Assembly (NCBI RefSeq): GCF_004022465.1
Contig: NZ_SAVA01000001.1
Coordinates: 558,001 to 622,000 of the forward strand
DNA: 64,000 bases
Direction: 5' to 3'
Origin: Rhodobacter huangdaonensis
Lineage (GTDB): Bacteria; Pseudomonadota; Alphaproteobacteria; Rhodobacterales; Rhodobacteraceae
Shown: one piece after another, positions 48,505 to 56,927 of the stretch
Numbering within the stretch: the stretch's first letter is position 1
Layout of the letters: each line of letters opens with the position of its first letter
Notes under the pieces: generated by a model
Seen by the model: the letters and a program-made list of their open reading frames with translations, nothing else
What the model was told of the DNA's origin: nothing
Databases searched by the model: none
Translations under genes and position numbers: made by a program

Positions 48505-49767
48505 ATGCAAGACGACCGGGTGGTGGTGATCGGTGCGGGGGTCATCGGCACGATGACGGCGCGGGCCCTGGCAAAACGCGGGCAGCGCGTCACGTTGATC
48601 GAGCGGTTGCCGGGCGCGGCCGAGCTGTGCTCGCGCGGGAATGCCGGGATGATGGCGGTGGGCCATGCCAAGGCCTGGGCCGAGCCCGCGGCGATCCCGG
48701 CGCTTGGCCGGGCGTTGCTCGGGCGCGAGCCCGCGGTGCGGGTGAGCCGGCTGATCGACCCGGCGCTGTGGCGGTGGGGGATCGACTTCCTGCGCCACTG
48801 CACCGCCTCGGCCAATGCGGTGAACAGCGACCGCGAGCGGCGGCTGGCACGGTTCAGCCGCGACATGCTGAAGGCGGCCGAGACCGAGATGGGCCTGCCC
48901 GTCGCCACCGCGCACGAGGGCGCGCTCTACCTGTTTCAGGACGGCGCGCAGTTTCGCAGCTATGCCGCCAAGGTCGGCACCGGCGGCGAGATCGAGGCGC
49001 TCGGTCCCGCGGCGCTGATCGCGCGCGAACCGGGGCTTGCGGCGATGCGCGAGCGTCTGGCGGGCGGGCTGCTCAGCCACATCGACTCGGTCGGCGACTG
49101 TCACCTCTTCACCCGCCGCACCGCCGCCTGGCTGGCCGAAACCGGCCGCATCGAGATCCGCTATGACACCGCCGTCACCGGCTTCACCCGCCACAACGGC
49201 CGGATCGTCGCGGTCGAGACCTCGGCCGGCCCGGTGCCCTGCGCGCAGGTGGTTCTGGCAACCGGGGTCGAGACCCCTGACCTGACCCGCCCGCTCGGCT
49301 TTGCCCCGGCGATCTATCCGGTGAAGGGCTATTCCGGCACCTGGCGGATCACCGACCCCACCGGCGTGCCGCGCCTGCCCTTCGTCGACGAGACCGAGCT
49401 GCTGGCCGTCGCCAATTACGGCGACCGGCTGCGGGTGACGGCGATTGCCGAATTCGCCGGGCGCGACCGCAGCCTGCCGGCCGAACGGGTGAAACTGCTC
49501 GATGACTATGTGCGGCGCAGCTTCGGCACGGCGGTCGATCTCGACACGCCCGAGTTCTGGACCGGCCTGCGCCCGACCACCCCCGCGGGCCCGCCCTTCC
49601 TCGGCAAGGTGAAGGGCGTGGCCAACCTCTGGATCAATGCCGGGCACGGCCAGCTCGGCTGGACCATGAGCCTTGGCGCGGGCGAGATCCTCGCCCAGCA
49701 CCTCACCGGCGAAACCCCGGCGCTGCGCGACGTCTCGGCGCGCGCACGCTGGCTTGCGGCGGCATAG
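48505..49767 (+). CDS. FAD-dependent D-amino acid dehydrogenase-like oxidoreductase (DadA family)
   Basis: 420-aa flavoprotein. The FAD-binding Rossmann motif VVVIGAGVIGTMTARALAKR is at ~6-25, and SRGNAGMMAVGHAKAWAEP (~43) is the segment corresponding to the DadA active-site region. The family C-terminal FAD signature WTGLRPTTPAGPPFLGKV (~352) and NAGHGQLGWTMSLGAGE are intact. Such enzymes oxidise D-amino or imino acids (for example D-alanine, D-proline, cis-4-hydroxy-D-proline) to the imino/keto acid. AAGGAGAG precedes ATG 48505. The cyclodeaminase-like gene follows 10 nt later. Confidence 0.87.
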   Translation: MQDDRVVVIGAGVIGTMTARALAKRGQRVTLIERLPGAAELCSRGNAGMMAVGHAKAWAEPAAIPALGRALLGREPAVRVSRLIDPALWRWGIDFLRHCTASANAVNSDRERRLARFSRDMLKAAETEMGLPVATAHEGALYLFQDGAQFRSYAAKVGTGGEIEALGPAALIAREPGLAAMRERLAGGLLSHIDSVGDCHLFTRRTAAWLAETGRIEIRYDTAVTGFTRHNGRIVAVETSAGPVPCAQVVLATGVETPDLTRPLGFAPAIYPVKGYSGTWRITDPTGVPRLPFVDETELLAVANYGDRLRVTAIAEFAGRDRSLPAERVKLLDDYVRRSFGTAVDLDTPEFWTGLRPTTPAGPPFLGKVKGVANLWINAGHGQLGWTMSLGAGEILAQHLTGETPALRDVSARARWLAAA

Positions 49768-49777
49768 GAGAGGGCCC

Positions 49778-50716
49778 GTGAAGATCCTGAGCCTTGCGGA
49801 AACCCGCGCCGCCCTGCCCTTCGAGGCGCTGATCGAGGCCCTCGACGCCGGCTTTCGCGCCGGGGGCGAGGTGCCGCTGCGCCACCAGCACCTGATGACC
49901 AACCCCGGCGCGGCCGAGGACGTGCTGCTGCTGATGCCGGCCTGGCAGGCGGCGGGCTGGGGCGGGGTGAAGATCGTCAACGTGCACCCGGGCAATGCCG
50001 GGCTCGGCCTGCCGGCGATTGCCTCGAGCTATATCCTCTTCGAGCGGCGCACCGGCGCGCATGTGCTGATCCTCGACGGTGGCGAGCTGACGGCGCGGCG
50101 CACCGCGGCGGCCTCGGCGCTGGCGGCGAAACGCCTCGCCCGCCCCGACAGCCGCCGCCAGCTGATCGTCGGCGCCGGCCGGGTCGGCGCGAACCTCGCG
50201 CAGGCCTATCGCGCCGCGCTGCCGATCGAGACGGTCGAGGTCTGGAACCGCACCGCGGCCTCGGCCGAGGTGCTGGCGGCCGAGCTGCGCGCAGGGGGCA
50301 TCGCGGCGCAGGCGGTCACCGATCTCGCCGCGGCGGTCGGACGCGCCGATGTGATCTCCTGCGCCACGCTCGCCCGCGCGCCGCTGATCCGCGGCGACTG
50401 GCTGCGCCCCGGTCAGCACATCGACCTGATCGGCTCCTTCACCCCCGAGATGCGCGAGGCCGACGATGCGGTGCTGCGCCGCGCACGGATCTTCCTCGAC
50501 ACCGATCACGCCCGGGTGGAAAGCGGCGACATCGCGCAGCCGCTCGCCTCGGGCGCGATCGGCCTTGCCGACATCGAGGGCACGCTCGACACCCTGTGCC
50601 GCGAGAACCTGTTCCCGCGCCGGTCACGCGACGAGATCACGCTGTTCAAGGGGGTGGGCTCGGGGCTCGAGGATCTGGCCGCGGCGATCCTCGCCCATGA
50701 CCGGGTGGTGGGCTGA
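49778..50716 (+). CDS. ornithine cyclodeaminase / mu-crystallin family protein
   Basis: 312-aa NAD(P)-binding protein of the OCD/mu-crystallin family, with VKIVNVHPGNAGLGLPAIAS (~68-87), the Rossmann segment LIVGAGRVGANLAQAYRAAL (~130) and HIDLIGSFTPEMREADDAVL. Members are ornithine cyclodeaminases or reductases of cyclic imino acids such as delta-1-pyrroline-2-carboxylate (LhpI). Next to a DadA-like oxidase, an imino acid reductase is attractive: oxidation of a D-imino acid followed by reduction to the L form. GTG start at 49778 with AGGAGAGGG upstream. Converges with the LysR gene with no intervening base. Confidence 0.82.
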   Translation: MKILSLAETRAALPFEALIEALDAGFRAGGEVPLRHQHLMTNPGAAEDVLLLMPAWQAAGWGGVKIVNVHPGNAGLGLPAIASSYILFERRTGAHVLILDGGELTARRTAAASALAAKRLARPDSRRQLIVGAGRVGANLAQAYRAALPIETVEVWNRTAASAEVLAAELRAGGIAAQAVTDLAAAVGRADVISCATLARAPLIRGDWLRPGQHIDLIGSFTPEMREADDAVLRRARIFLDTDHARVESGDIAQPLASGAIGLADIEGTLDTLCRENLFPRRSRDEITLFKGVGSGLEDLAAAILAHDRVVG

Positions 50717-51637
50717 TCAGCCCGCCGCAGCGGCCCGCGCCGCCTCGAAGGCGCGGGTCTCGGCCGTCAGCCATTTGCAGAACACCTGCAACGGCTCGTA
50801 GCTGTCCTGATCGCGCGGCCAGCACAGGTAATAGGCCTCTTCCGAGCGCATCGGCGCATCGAGCGCGCGCACCAGCCGCCCCGCCGCGATCTCGTCGTCG
50901 ATGAGGAAGGTCGGCAGCAGCGCCACGCCCAGCCCCGCCGCAGCCGCCTGCGCCGCCGTGGCGAACTGGTCGAAGAGCATCCCGTGCACGTTCTGCGCAT
51001 CGACATCGTGGCGCAGGAAATACCGCTCCCACGCATCGGGGCGCGAGGTCAGGTGCAGAAGCGGCGCCGTGCGCAGATCCGCCGCGGTGCCGAAGTGATA
51101 GCGTTCCAGAACCTCCGGCGCGCAGGCCGGCACCACATCCTCGCCCATCAGATGGACGCAATCGGCGCCCGGCCAGTCGGTGCGGCCGAAATGGATCGCG
51201 GCATCGACCGCCTCGTTGCGAAAGTCGAACTGCGTCAGCCGGGTGACGAGGTTGATGGTGATGCCCGGGTTCTCGGCCAGAAACCCCGGCAGCCGCGGCG
51301 CCAGCCAGCGCGTGCCGAAGGTGGGCAGGATGGCCAGCGACAACGTGCCGCCATGCGGGTTCGCGCGCAGGTTCATCGAGGCCTGCGAGATCTTCTGCAG
51401 CGCCTCGCGCACCTCGCGCGCATAGGAGGCGCCGCCCAGCGTCAGCCGGATCGTCTGCTTCTCGCGGTGGAACAGGCAGGTGCCGAGCTGTTCCTCGAGC
51501 GCGCGGATCTGCCGCGACACCGCGCTTTGCGTCAGCGACAGCTCCTGCGCGGCGCCGGTGATCGACTGCAGCCGGGCCGCGGCCTCGAAGGCCTGCAGCA
51601 GCGACAGCGACGGCAGAAAACGGCGCGGGGTTTTCAT
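50717..51637 (-). CDS. LysR-family regulator, GcvA type
   Basis: 306-aa LysR regulator starting with the GcvA-like PRRFLPSLSLLQAFEAAARL and helix-turn-helix AAQELSLTQSAVSRQIRALE. The effector domain (~95-300) has the group motif VDAAIHFGRTDWPGADC. The start at 51637 is fixed by this N-terminus; in-frame upstream starts would overlap the permease gene. It lies downstream of the amino-acid ABC genes on the same strand and probably regulates them through the paired palindromes in front of the binding-protein gene. Confidence 0.88.
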   Translation of the reverse strand: MKTPRRFLPSLSLLQAFEAAARLQSITGAAQELSLTQSAVSRQIRALEEQLGTCLFHREKQTIRLTLGGASYAREVREALQKISQASMNLRANPHGGTLSLAILPTFGTRWLAPRLPGFLAENPGITINLVTRLTQFDFRNEAVDAAIHFGRTDWPGADCVHLMGEDVVPACAPEVLERYHFGTAADLRTAPLLHLTSRPDAWERYFLRHDVDAQNVHGMLFDQFATAAQAAAAGLGVALLPTFLIDDEIAAGRLVRALDAPMRSEEAYYLCWPRDQDSYEPLQVFCKWLTAETRAFEAARAAAAG

Positions 51638-51707
51638 CAGCAGGGCTCCGAGCAGCTCGCGCCTGCTTTCGCCCGCGCCCCGCGCCGAGACAAGCATTTT
51701 CTGCCGC

Positions 51708-52376
51708 TCAGACCGCAAGGCGACGCAGGATCCGCGCCTCGATGCGGCCGACGACCCGGGTCAGCGGGAAGGCCACGGCGAAATAGATCACCGCGATCGC
51801 CGTCAGCATCTCGACCGGGCGCCCGGTGCGGTTCGAGATCGAGGAGCCGATGAACATCAGATCCGCCATGCCGACCGCCGAGATCAGCGCGCTTTCCTTG
51901 AACAGCGCGACCGCATTCGACAGAAGCGTCGGGATCGCGCGCAGGAGCGCCTGCGGCAGTACCACCCAGAGCGCGAGGTTCATCCCGGTGATGCCGAGCG
52001 CGCGGCAGGTGTCGTATTGCTCGCGCGGGATCGACTTCAGGCTGGCGCGGAAGGTCTCCGAGGTGATCGCCCCGGCATAAAGCGTCAGCGCCACCACCGC
52101 CGAGGCGAAATTGCCCGGCTCGAAGCCCAGAAGCAACGGCAGGCAGTAGAAGATCCAGAACAGCTGGATCAGTACCGGCGTGCCGCGGAAGAGCTCGACA
52201 TAGAAGGTTGCGAACGCCCGCAGCGGCATCAGGCGCGAGCGCCGCGCCTGCGAGGTGAGAAAGCCAAGCGCAATGCCGAGGGCAAGGCAGATCAGCGTCA
52301 GCCGCACACTCATCCACAGCCCGATCAGCAGCGCGTCCCAGTACTTGAACGGGACCATGGGGTCGAAATGCATCAT
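51708..52376 (-). CDS. polar amino acid ABC transporter permease
   Basis: 222-aa HisM/GlnP-type permease. Five hydrophobic segments, ELFRGTPVLIQLFWIFYCLP (~64-83) and the EAA loop IPREQYDTCRALGITGMNLA (~115) are typical. It forms a heterodimer with the similar protein encoded 12 nt upstream. Last transporter gene of the operon before the LysR gene. Confidence 0.92.
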   Translation of the reverse strand: MMHFDPMVPFKYWDALLIGLWMSVRLTLICLALGIALGFLTSQARRSRLMPLRAFATFYVELFRGTPVLIQLFWIFYCLPLLLGFEPGNFASAVVALTLYAGAITSETFRASLKSIPREQYDTCRALGITGMNLALWVVLPQALLRAIPTLLSNAVALFKESALISAVGMADLMFIGSSISNRTGRPVEMLTAIAVIYFAVAFPLTRVVGRIEARILRRLAV

Positions 52377-52388
52377 CGGAACGCCTCC

Positions 52389-53057
52389 TCAGGCCTGGAC
52401 GCGGTCGAACCGCGCCTCGATGCGCTGGACGATCAGCGAGACCGGCGCCGAGATCGCGAAATAGATCGCGGCGACGACGGTATAGGTCTCGATCGGGCGA
52501 TAGGTCTCGGTGGCGAGCATCTTGCCCTCGTACATCAGGTCCGGAATCGCCACGAGCGCGACCAGCGCGCTTTGCTGGAAGATGGTGATGCCATTCGTCA
52601 TCAGCACCGGCAGCGCGGCGCGCAGGGCATGCGGCAGGATGACATGGCGGATCCGGGTCCAGCCGCTCAGGCCAAGCGCCGCGCAGGCGTCATATTGCTC
52701 GCGCGGGACGGACTGGATCGCGGCGCGGTAGCCCTCGGCGTTGAAGGCGGCAAGGTTCACCCCAAGCGCCAGCACCGCCATCACCATCGGGTCGATGAAC
52801 AGGTTGAACAGGATCGGCACGCAGTAGAAGAACCACACCACCTGCACCAGCACCGGGGTGCAGCGAAAGACCTCGACCATCGCCGCGGCGGGCGCACGCA
52901 GCAGCGCGCTTTTGGCGCCAAGCAGCAGCGCGACGGCAAAGCCCAGCGTCAGCCCGATCAGGTTCGCAAGCCCCGTGAGCTCGAGCGAGACCACAAGCCC
53001 CTGTCCGAGCTTGTCGAGGTTCTGCCATACATAGAAGAACTGCAGATCGTAGCTCAT
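52389..53057 (-). CDS. polar amino acid ABC transporter permease
   Basis: 222-aa permease of the same family, with VEVFRCTPVLVQVVWFFYCV (~68) and EAA loop VPREQYDACAALGLSGWTRI. The start MSYDLQFF at 53057 has GAGGG just upstream and gives the same length as its partner. Follows the ATPase gene by 7 nt. Confidence 0.92.
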   Translation of the reverse strand: MSYDLQFFYVWQNLDKLGQGLVVSLELTGLANLIGLTLGFAVALLLGAKSALLRAPAAAMVEVFRCTPVLVQVVWFFYCVPILFNLFIDPMVMAVLALGVNLAAFNAEGYRAAIQSVPREQYDACAALGLSGWTRIRHVILPHALRAALPVLMTNGITIFQQSALVALVAIPDLMYEGKMLATETYRPIETYTVVAAIYFAISAPVSLIVQRIEARFDRVQA

Positions 53058-53064
53058 CGCGCCC

Positions 53065-53826
53065 TCACCTCTTCTTCGCGAAGACGCGCTCGACGAATTC
53101 GCGGGTGCGGGCGACCTGCGGGGCGTCGAGCACCTGCTCGGGCGGGCCGTCCTCGACCACCACGCCGCCGGCGGCAAAGACCACGCGGCTCGCGATGTTG
53201 CGGGCGAAATGCATGTCATGGGTGACGATCATCATCGGCATGCCGGCATCGGCAAGCTCCATCATCACCGCCTCGACCTCGGCCACGAGCTCGGGGTCGA
53301 GCGCCGAGGTCACCTCGTCGAAGAGCAGCAGATCGGGGTCGAGCATCAGCGCGCGGGCGATGGCGACACGCTGCTTCTGCCCGCCCGACAGCTGCGAGGG
53401 ATAGGCGCGCGCCTTGGCCTCAAGCCCGAAGCGGGTCAGCAGCCCCATCGCCTTTTCCTCGGCCTCGGCGCGGGGCATGCCGCGGGTCTTCACCGGGGCG
53501 AGGGTGAGGTTGCGCAGGATGTCGAGATGCGGGAACAGCGTGTAGTGCTGGAACACCATGCCGACGCGCGCCTGCAGCTTGCGGTCGATCTTCGTCTTCG
53601 CCCCGTCGCGCAGGATATAGGGCTTGCCGTCCATGTAGATGTCGCCGCCGACGATGTCCTCGAGCCCCATGACGATGCGCAAGAGCGTCGACTTGCCGCC
53701 GCCCGAGGGGCCGATGATGACCAGCCGGTCGCCGCGGTCCATCGAGAGCGTCAGGCCCTTGAAGATCTCCAGATCGCCATAGGATTTGTGCAGGTTGTGA
53801 ATTTTGAGGAGCTTGTCCTGAGCCAT
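53065..53826 (-). CDS. polar amino acid ABC transporter ATPase
   Basis: 253-aa ATPase of the HisP/GlnQ family. Walker A GPSGGGKSTLLRIVMGLED (~38), signature LSGGQKQRVAIARAL (~149), Walker B LLLFDEVTSALDPELV (DEVTSALD is typical of amino-acid importers), H-loop VTHDMHFARNI. ATG 53826 chosen because the family N-terminus begins there; longer in-frame versions run through the binding-protein gene. Confidence 0.93.
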   Translation of the reverse strand: MAQDKLLKIHNLHKSYGDLEIFKGLTLSMDRGDRLVIIGPSGGGKSTLLRIVMGLEDIVGGDIYMDGKPYILRDGAKTKIDRKLQARVGMVFQHYTLFPHLDILRNLTLAPVKTRGMPRAEAEEKAMGLLTRFGLEAKARAYPSQLSGGQKQRVAIARALMLDPDLLLFDEVTSALDPELVAEVEAVMMELADAGMPMMIVTHDMHFARNIASRVVFAAGGVVVEDGPPEQVLDAPQVARTREFVERVFAKKR

Positions 53827-53891
53827 CGTCCTTGCCTTCGTGCAGAGGGGCGGGCGGAGGTCTGCCCCCGCCCGCCGGTTTTGGGTGGGGC

Positions 53892-54722
53892 TCACTGGCC
53901 CTCGGCCAGAACCTCCTGCACCGATTTCTCGACCAGCGCCTCGACATGGCCGGTGGCGACCTTCTCCTCGATGAAGATGTTCAGCGCGTCGATGTCCTTT
54001 GCCGGGAAGCCGGCATTCAGGCCAAAGCCGATGCCCTGCTTGGCGATCGCCGGCTCGGGCGCCAGATCGACGGCCCAGTCCTTGTTCGCGGCGATGAACA
54101 GCCGGTTGGTGTCGGACGGATCGGCCAGCACGTCGGCGCGGCGCGACATCACCGCAAGGCGCGCCTCGTCGGACGACGGCAGGCGCACGATCTTCGCCTT
54201 CTTCACCAGCGGCGAGACCGACTTGTCCATCGCGGTGCCCGAAACGACGGCGATGGTGACATCGTCCTTGTCGAGATCGGCCAGACTCTTCGCCCCCGCC
54301 GGGATCTTCGGGTTGTCCTTGTTGTAAAGCAGCGTGATCTCGTAGGGCACGGCCGGGTCCGAGAAGGCGATGGCGAGCGCCCGGGTCGGCGTGCGATTGA
54401 GCGCGAGCGACAGGTCCCATTTGCCGGCCTGCAGACCGGCGACGATGTTGTCCCACGTGGTGTCGACGAATTCGACCGGCACGTTCAGCACTTCCTCGCC
54501 GAACTCGCGGCACAGGTCGGCGAAGAAGCCGCTGTATTCGCCGGTGACCGGGTCGCGCATCACATAGGGCGGGAAGACGGCGGCGCCGCAGCGCAGCTTG
54601 CCCGCCGCCTGCACGCCCGCCCAGCCCTCTTCGGGCGAGCCGGCGGTTGCGGTGAGGGGGGCGGCAAGGCCGAGCACGGCGGCAAGGCCAAGCGCGGCAA
54701 GGGACTTGAACGGGTGGATCAC
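53892..54722 (-). CDS. periplasmic amino-acid-binding protein (SBP_3)
   Basis: 276-aa receptor with a signal peptide (HPFKSLAALGLAAVLGLAAP, cleavage near TATAG) if read from the GTG at 54722, which has GGGAG 9 nt upstream. Class 3 features: LRCGAAVFPPYVMRDPVTGE, SGFFADLCREFGEEVL, FVDTTWDNIVAGLQAGKWDL and AIAFSDPAVPYEITLLY. It binds polar amino acids or related compounds. First gene of the operon SBP-ATPase-permease-permease, 65 nt before the ATPase. Nearby DadA- and OCD-like genes hint at proline-like or cyclic imino acids. Confidence 0.9.
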   Translation of the reverse strand: MIHPFKSLAALGLAAVLGLAAPLTATAGSPEEGWAGVQAAGKLRCGAAVFPPYVMRDPVTGEYSGFFADLCREFGEEVLNVPVEFVDTTWDNIVAGLQAGKWDLSLALNRTPTRALAIAFSDPAVPYEITLLYNKDNPKIPAGAKSLADLDKDDVTIAVVSGTAMDKSVSPLVKKAKIVRLPSSDEARLAVMSRRADVLADPSDTNRLFIAANKDWAVDLAPEPAIAKQGIGFGLNAGFPAKDIDALNIFIEEKVATGHVEALVEKSVQEVLAEGQ

Positions 54723-55193
54723 GGGGGGCACTCCCTGATGAGACGGTTCTTCTGGCGGCACCCGGGCGGCAGGGCCGCGGGCTCGTCCCCAGATCGGCGA
54801 CGGCGCGCCCCCCGAGACAATCAAGCGATGCGCAAAAGCTCATTCCGTTTCAGAATGAACATCCGGATTTTCATTGAATCCCAGCGGGCTGCACGGTGCG
54901 ACCGCGGGTCCGCGGAACGATGCGGCGGCAGGAGGTCCGCGAAGCGCCCAATCTTTGAGCGCCATTTTGCCGGCAAAGAACGATTCTGTGCCGGCTGAGA
55001 AAGGATGAGGATTTCAGGCTTTTCGTCCGTTTCCGCCGCGCGCAGGCCTCGGAAGCCGCCACATCGGAAGCGCCGCGCGGCCGGTTCGCCCCGCGGCGCA
55101 GGCGCGATCAGAACGCGCGGCACGGCATTCCGCAACGGAATGACAGGGCGGAAAGGCGCGCCGCCGGGGCGTGGCCGGCAGCGGCAGCCGTGC
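54723..55193. promoter_or_regulatory. control region of amino-acid ABC operon with two matching palindromes
   Basis: 471 bp without a credible gene. It contains two copies of a 17-bp palindrome, CATTCYG-N3-CRGAATG: CATTCCGTTTCAGAATG (54841-54857, one arm mismatch) and CATTCCGCAACGGAATG (55126-55142, perfect). Both satisfy the LysR T-N11-A rule. The proximal copy lies 119 bp upstream of the binding-protein start. They are the likely binding sites of the GcvA-type LysR encoded in the same operon region. No clear terminator for the permease gene ending at 55194 was seen. Confidence 0.55.
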
Positions 55194-56927
55194 TCAGACC
55201 CCGCCGCGCCAGGGCAGCACCCAGGGCGCCGAGCGGCGCGCGATGCGGTCGGTCAGGAGCGCCAGCGCCAGCACCAAGGCAAGCGACAGCACCGAGAGCG
55301 CCGCCGCCCCGGTCGAATTGCCCTGCTGTTGCAGCGCGAAGATCATCACCCCCACGGTCTCGGTCCCGGCCGACCACAGCAGCGCCGAGAGCGTGAGCTC
55401 GTTGAAGGCGGTCATCACCACCAGCACCGCCCCCGCGGCGGCGGCCGGCGCCGCAAGCGGCGTGAAGATCCGCGCGATGCGGCGCAGCGCAGGGGCGCCG
55501 GCGATCCGCGCCGCCTCGTCGAGTGCGGGCTCCATCGCCTGCGCGACCCCGCCCACCGGGCGCAGCACCAAGGGCAGGAAGCGCGCCAGATAGGCGAAAA
55601 GCAGGATCACCGGCGTGCCGTAGACGGAAACGCCCAGCCCCGGCAGCGGCGGCAGGAAGACGAGGATCATCGCGAGCGCCAGCACCGTGCCCGGCACCAC
55701 GAAGGGGGCGTCGGCGAGCGTATCGAGCCGGCGCAGAAGCGGTTGCCGGGCGATCTGCGCGAACCAGGCGAAGGGCAGTGCCACAAGGGCCGAGAGCGCC
55801 GCCGCGGTCAGCGACAGGCCCAGCGAATTCACGAAGGCGCGGCGGATCACCGGATCGGCGAGCGTCTGCGTGACATTCGCGAGCGTCACCGTCTCGGCCG
55901 TCAGCCGCATGCCGAGCGCCGGCACCAGCGCCGTGCCGAGAAGCGCCGCGATCGGCGCGATCAGCAGCACGCCGAGCATGGCCCAGAGCACCGCCAGCGC
56001 CAGCCCGCGCCCGCGCCCCGGATCAAAGCCCGCGAAGGGCCGTCCGGCGGCGACCGGCACCGAGAGGCGGCAGATCAGCGCGCTGCGGGCCAGAAGCGCC
56101 AGCCCCGCCAGCCCGATCAGCATCAGCGCCAGCACCGCGACCTGACCGAGCACCTGCGGGCCAAAACCATTGAGCCGCTGATAGATCAGCGTGGTCAGCA
56201 TCGGGAAGCGGCCCGGAATGCCCAGAAGCGCCGGCACGCCGAAATTGCCCACCGCCGCCGCGAAGGCGAGGATCGCGCCGGCCAGGATCTGCGGCAGGCA
56301 GAGCGGCGCGATCACCCGCGCGACGATGCGCATCGGGCCGGCGCCCGCGATCCGCGCCGCCTCGACCAGATCCGCCGGCACCGCGCCCAGCGCCGCACGC
56401 ACGGCGAGAAAGACGAGCGGCATATGCTCGATCCCCATCAGCCAGGCGACGCCGGCGCCCGAGTAAAGCGGATTGCGCGCGCCCGCCCCGGGGGCAAGGC
56501 CGAGCGGCGCAAGGATCGGCGAGGAGGAGCCGAAAAGCTCGATCCAGGCAAGCGCCATGATCTGCGACGGGATCAGCATCGGCGCGAGCGCGAGGAAGGT
56601 CATCGCCACCCGCCCCGGCAGCCGCATCAGCCCGAGCGCCAGCGCCAGCCCGGTGCCGAGCGTGACCGAGACGGCAACCGATCCGGCCGAGGCGGTGAGC
56701 GTGTTCGCCAGCGCCGCCCGCGCCGCGCGGCTGAAAAGCGCCTCGCGGATCAGGCCAAGGGGGCGGCCGGCATCGTCGGGCCCGAAGGCCTCGAGCAGCA
56801 GCCGCGCCAGCGGCCACAGGCCAAGGCCGAGGACGTAAAGGGCAATCAGGGCGATGACGAGACCGTCACCGCCCGGAAGGCGCGCGCGCAGACCCGCGCG
56901 CGCGGCAGAGGCCGTCAGATCAGCCAC
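55194..56927 (-). CDS. ABC permease, two fused transmembrane domains (FbpB/AepW-like)
   Basis: 577-aa inner-membrane protein with about twelve hydrophobic segments and two BPD-type domains, each with an EAA loop: DLVEAARIAGAGPMRIVARV (~195) and PALDEAARIAGAPALRRIAR (~485). This single-chain layout is found in ferric-iron (FbpB), hexose-phosphate (AfuB) and 2-aminoethylphosphonate (AepW/PhnU-V-like) importers. Overlaps the binding-protein gene by 8 nt; last gene of a five-gene operon. Substrate: see the neighbouring phosphatase and metallo-hydrolase. Confidence 0.88.
   Translation of the reverse strand: MADLTASAARAGLRARLPGGDGLVIALIALYVLGLGLWPLARLLLEAFGPDDAGRPLGLIREALFSRAARAALANTLTASAGSVAVSVTLGTGLALALGLMRLPGRVAMTFLALAPMLIPSQIMALAWIELFGSSSPILAPLGLAPGAGARNPLYSGAGVAWLMGIEHMPLVFLAVRAALGAVPADLVEAARIAGAGPMRIVARVIAPLCLPQILAGAILAFAAAVGNFGVPALLGIPGRFPMLTTLIYQRLNGFGPQVLGQVAVLALMLIGLAGLALLARSALICRLSVPVAAGRPFAGFDPGRGRGLALAVLWAMLGVLLIAPIAALLGTALVPALGMRLTAETVTLANVTQTLADPVIRRAFVNSLGLSLTAAALSALVALPFAWFAQIARQPLLRRLDTLADAPFVVPGTVLALAMILVFLPPLPGLGVSVYGTPVILLFAYLARFLPLVLRPVGGVAQAMEPALDEAARIAGAPALRRIARIFTPLAAPAAAAGAVLVVMTAFNELTLSALLWSAGTETVGVMIFALQQQGNSTGAAALSVLSLALVLALALLTDRIARRSAPWVLPWRGGV

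Noticed and set aside
50710..50723. GGGCTGATCAGCCC palindrome over the convergent stop codons of the OCD-like and LysR genes
   Set aside because: It arises from two overlapping TGA stops plus a few GC pairs; as RNA it gives only a 5-bp stem with no T run, too weak to call a terminator. A similar TGATCA lies at 42064-42069.
54821..55135. possible 104-aa minus-strand gene in the gap before the amino-acid ABC operon
   Set aside because: Composition resembles random frame in GC-rich DNA, no ribosome site, and it covers both palindromic operators.
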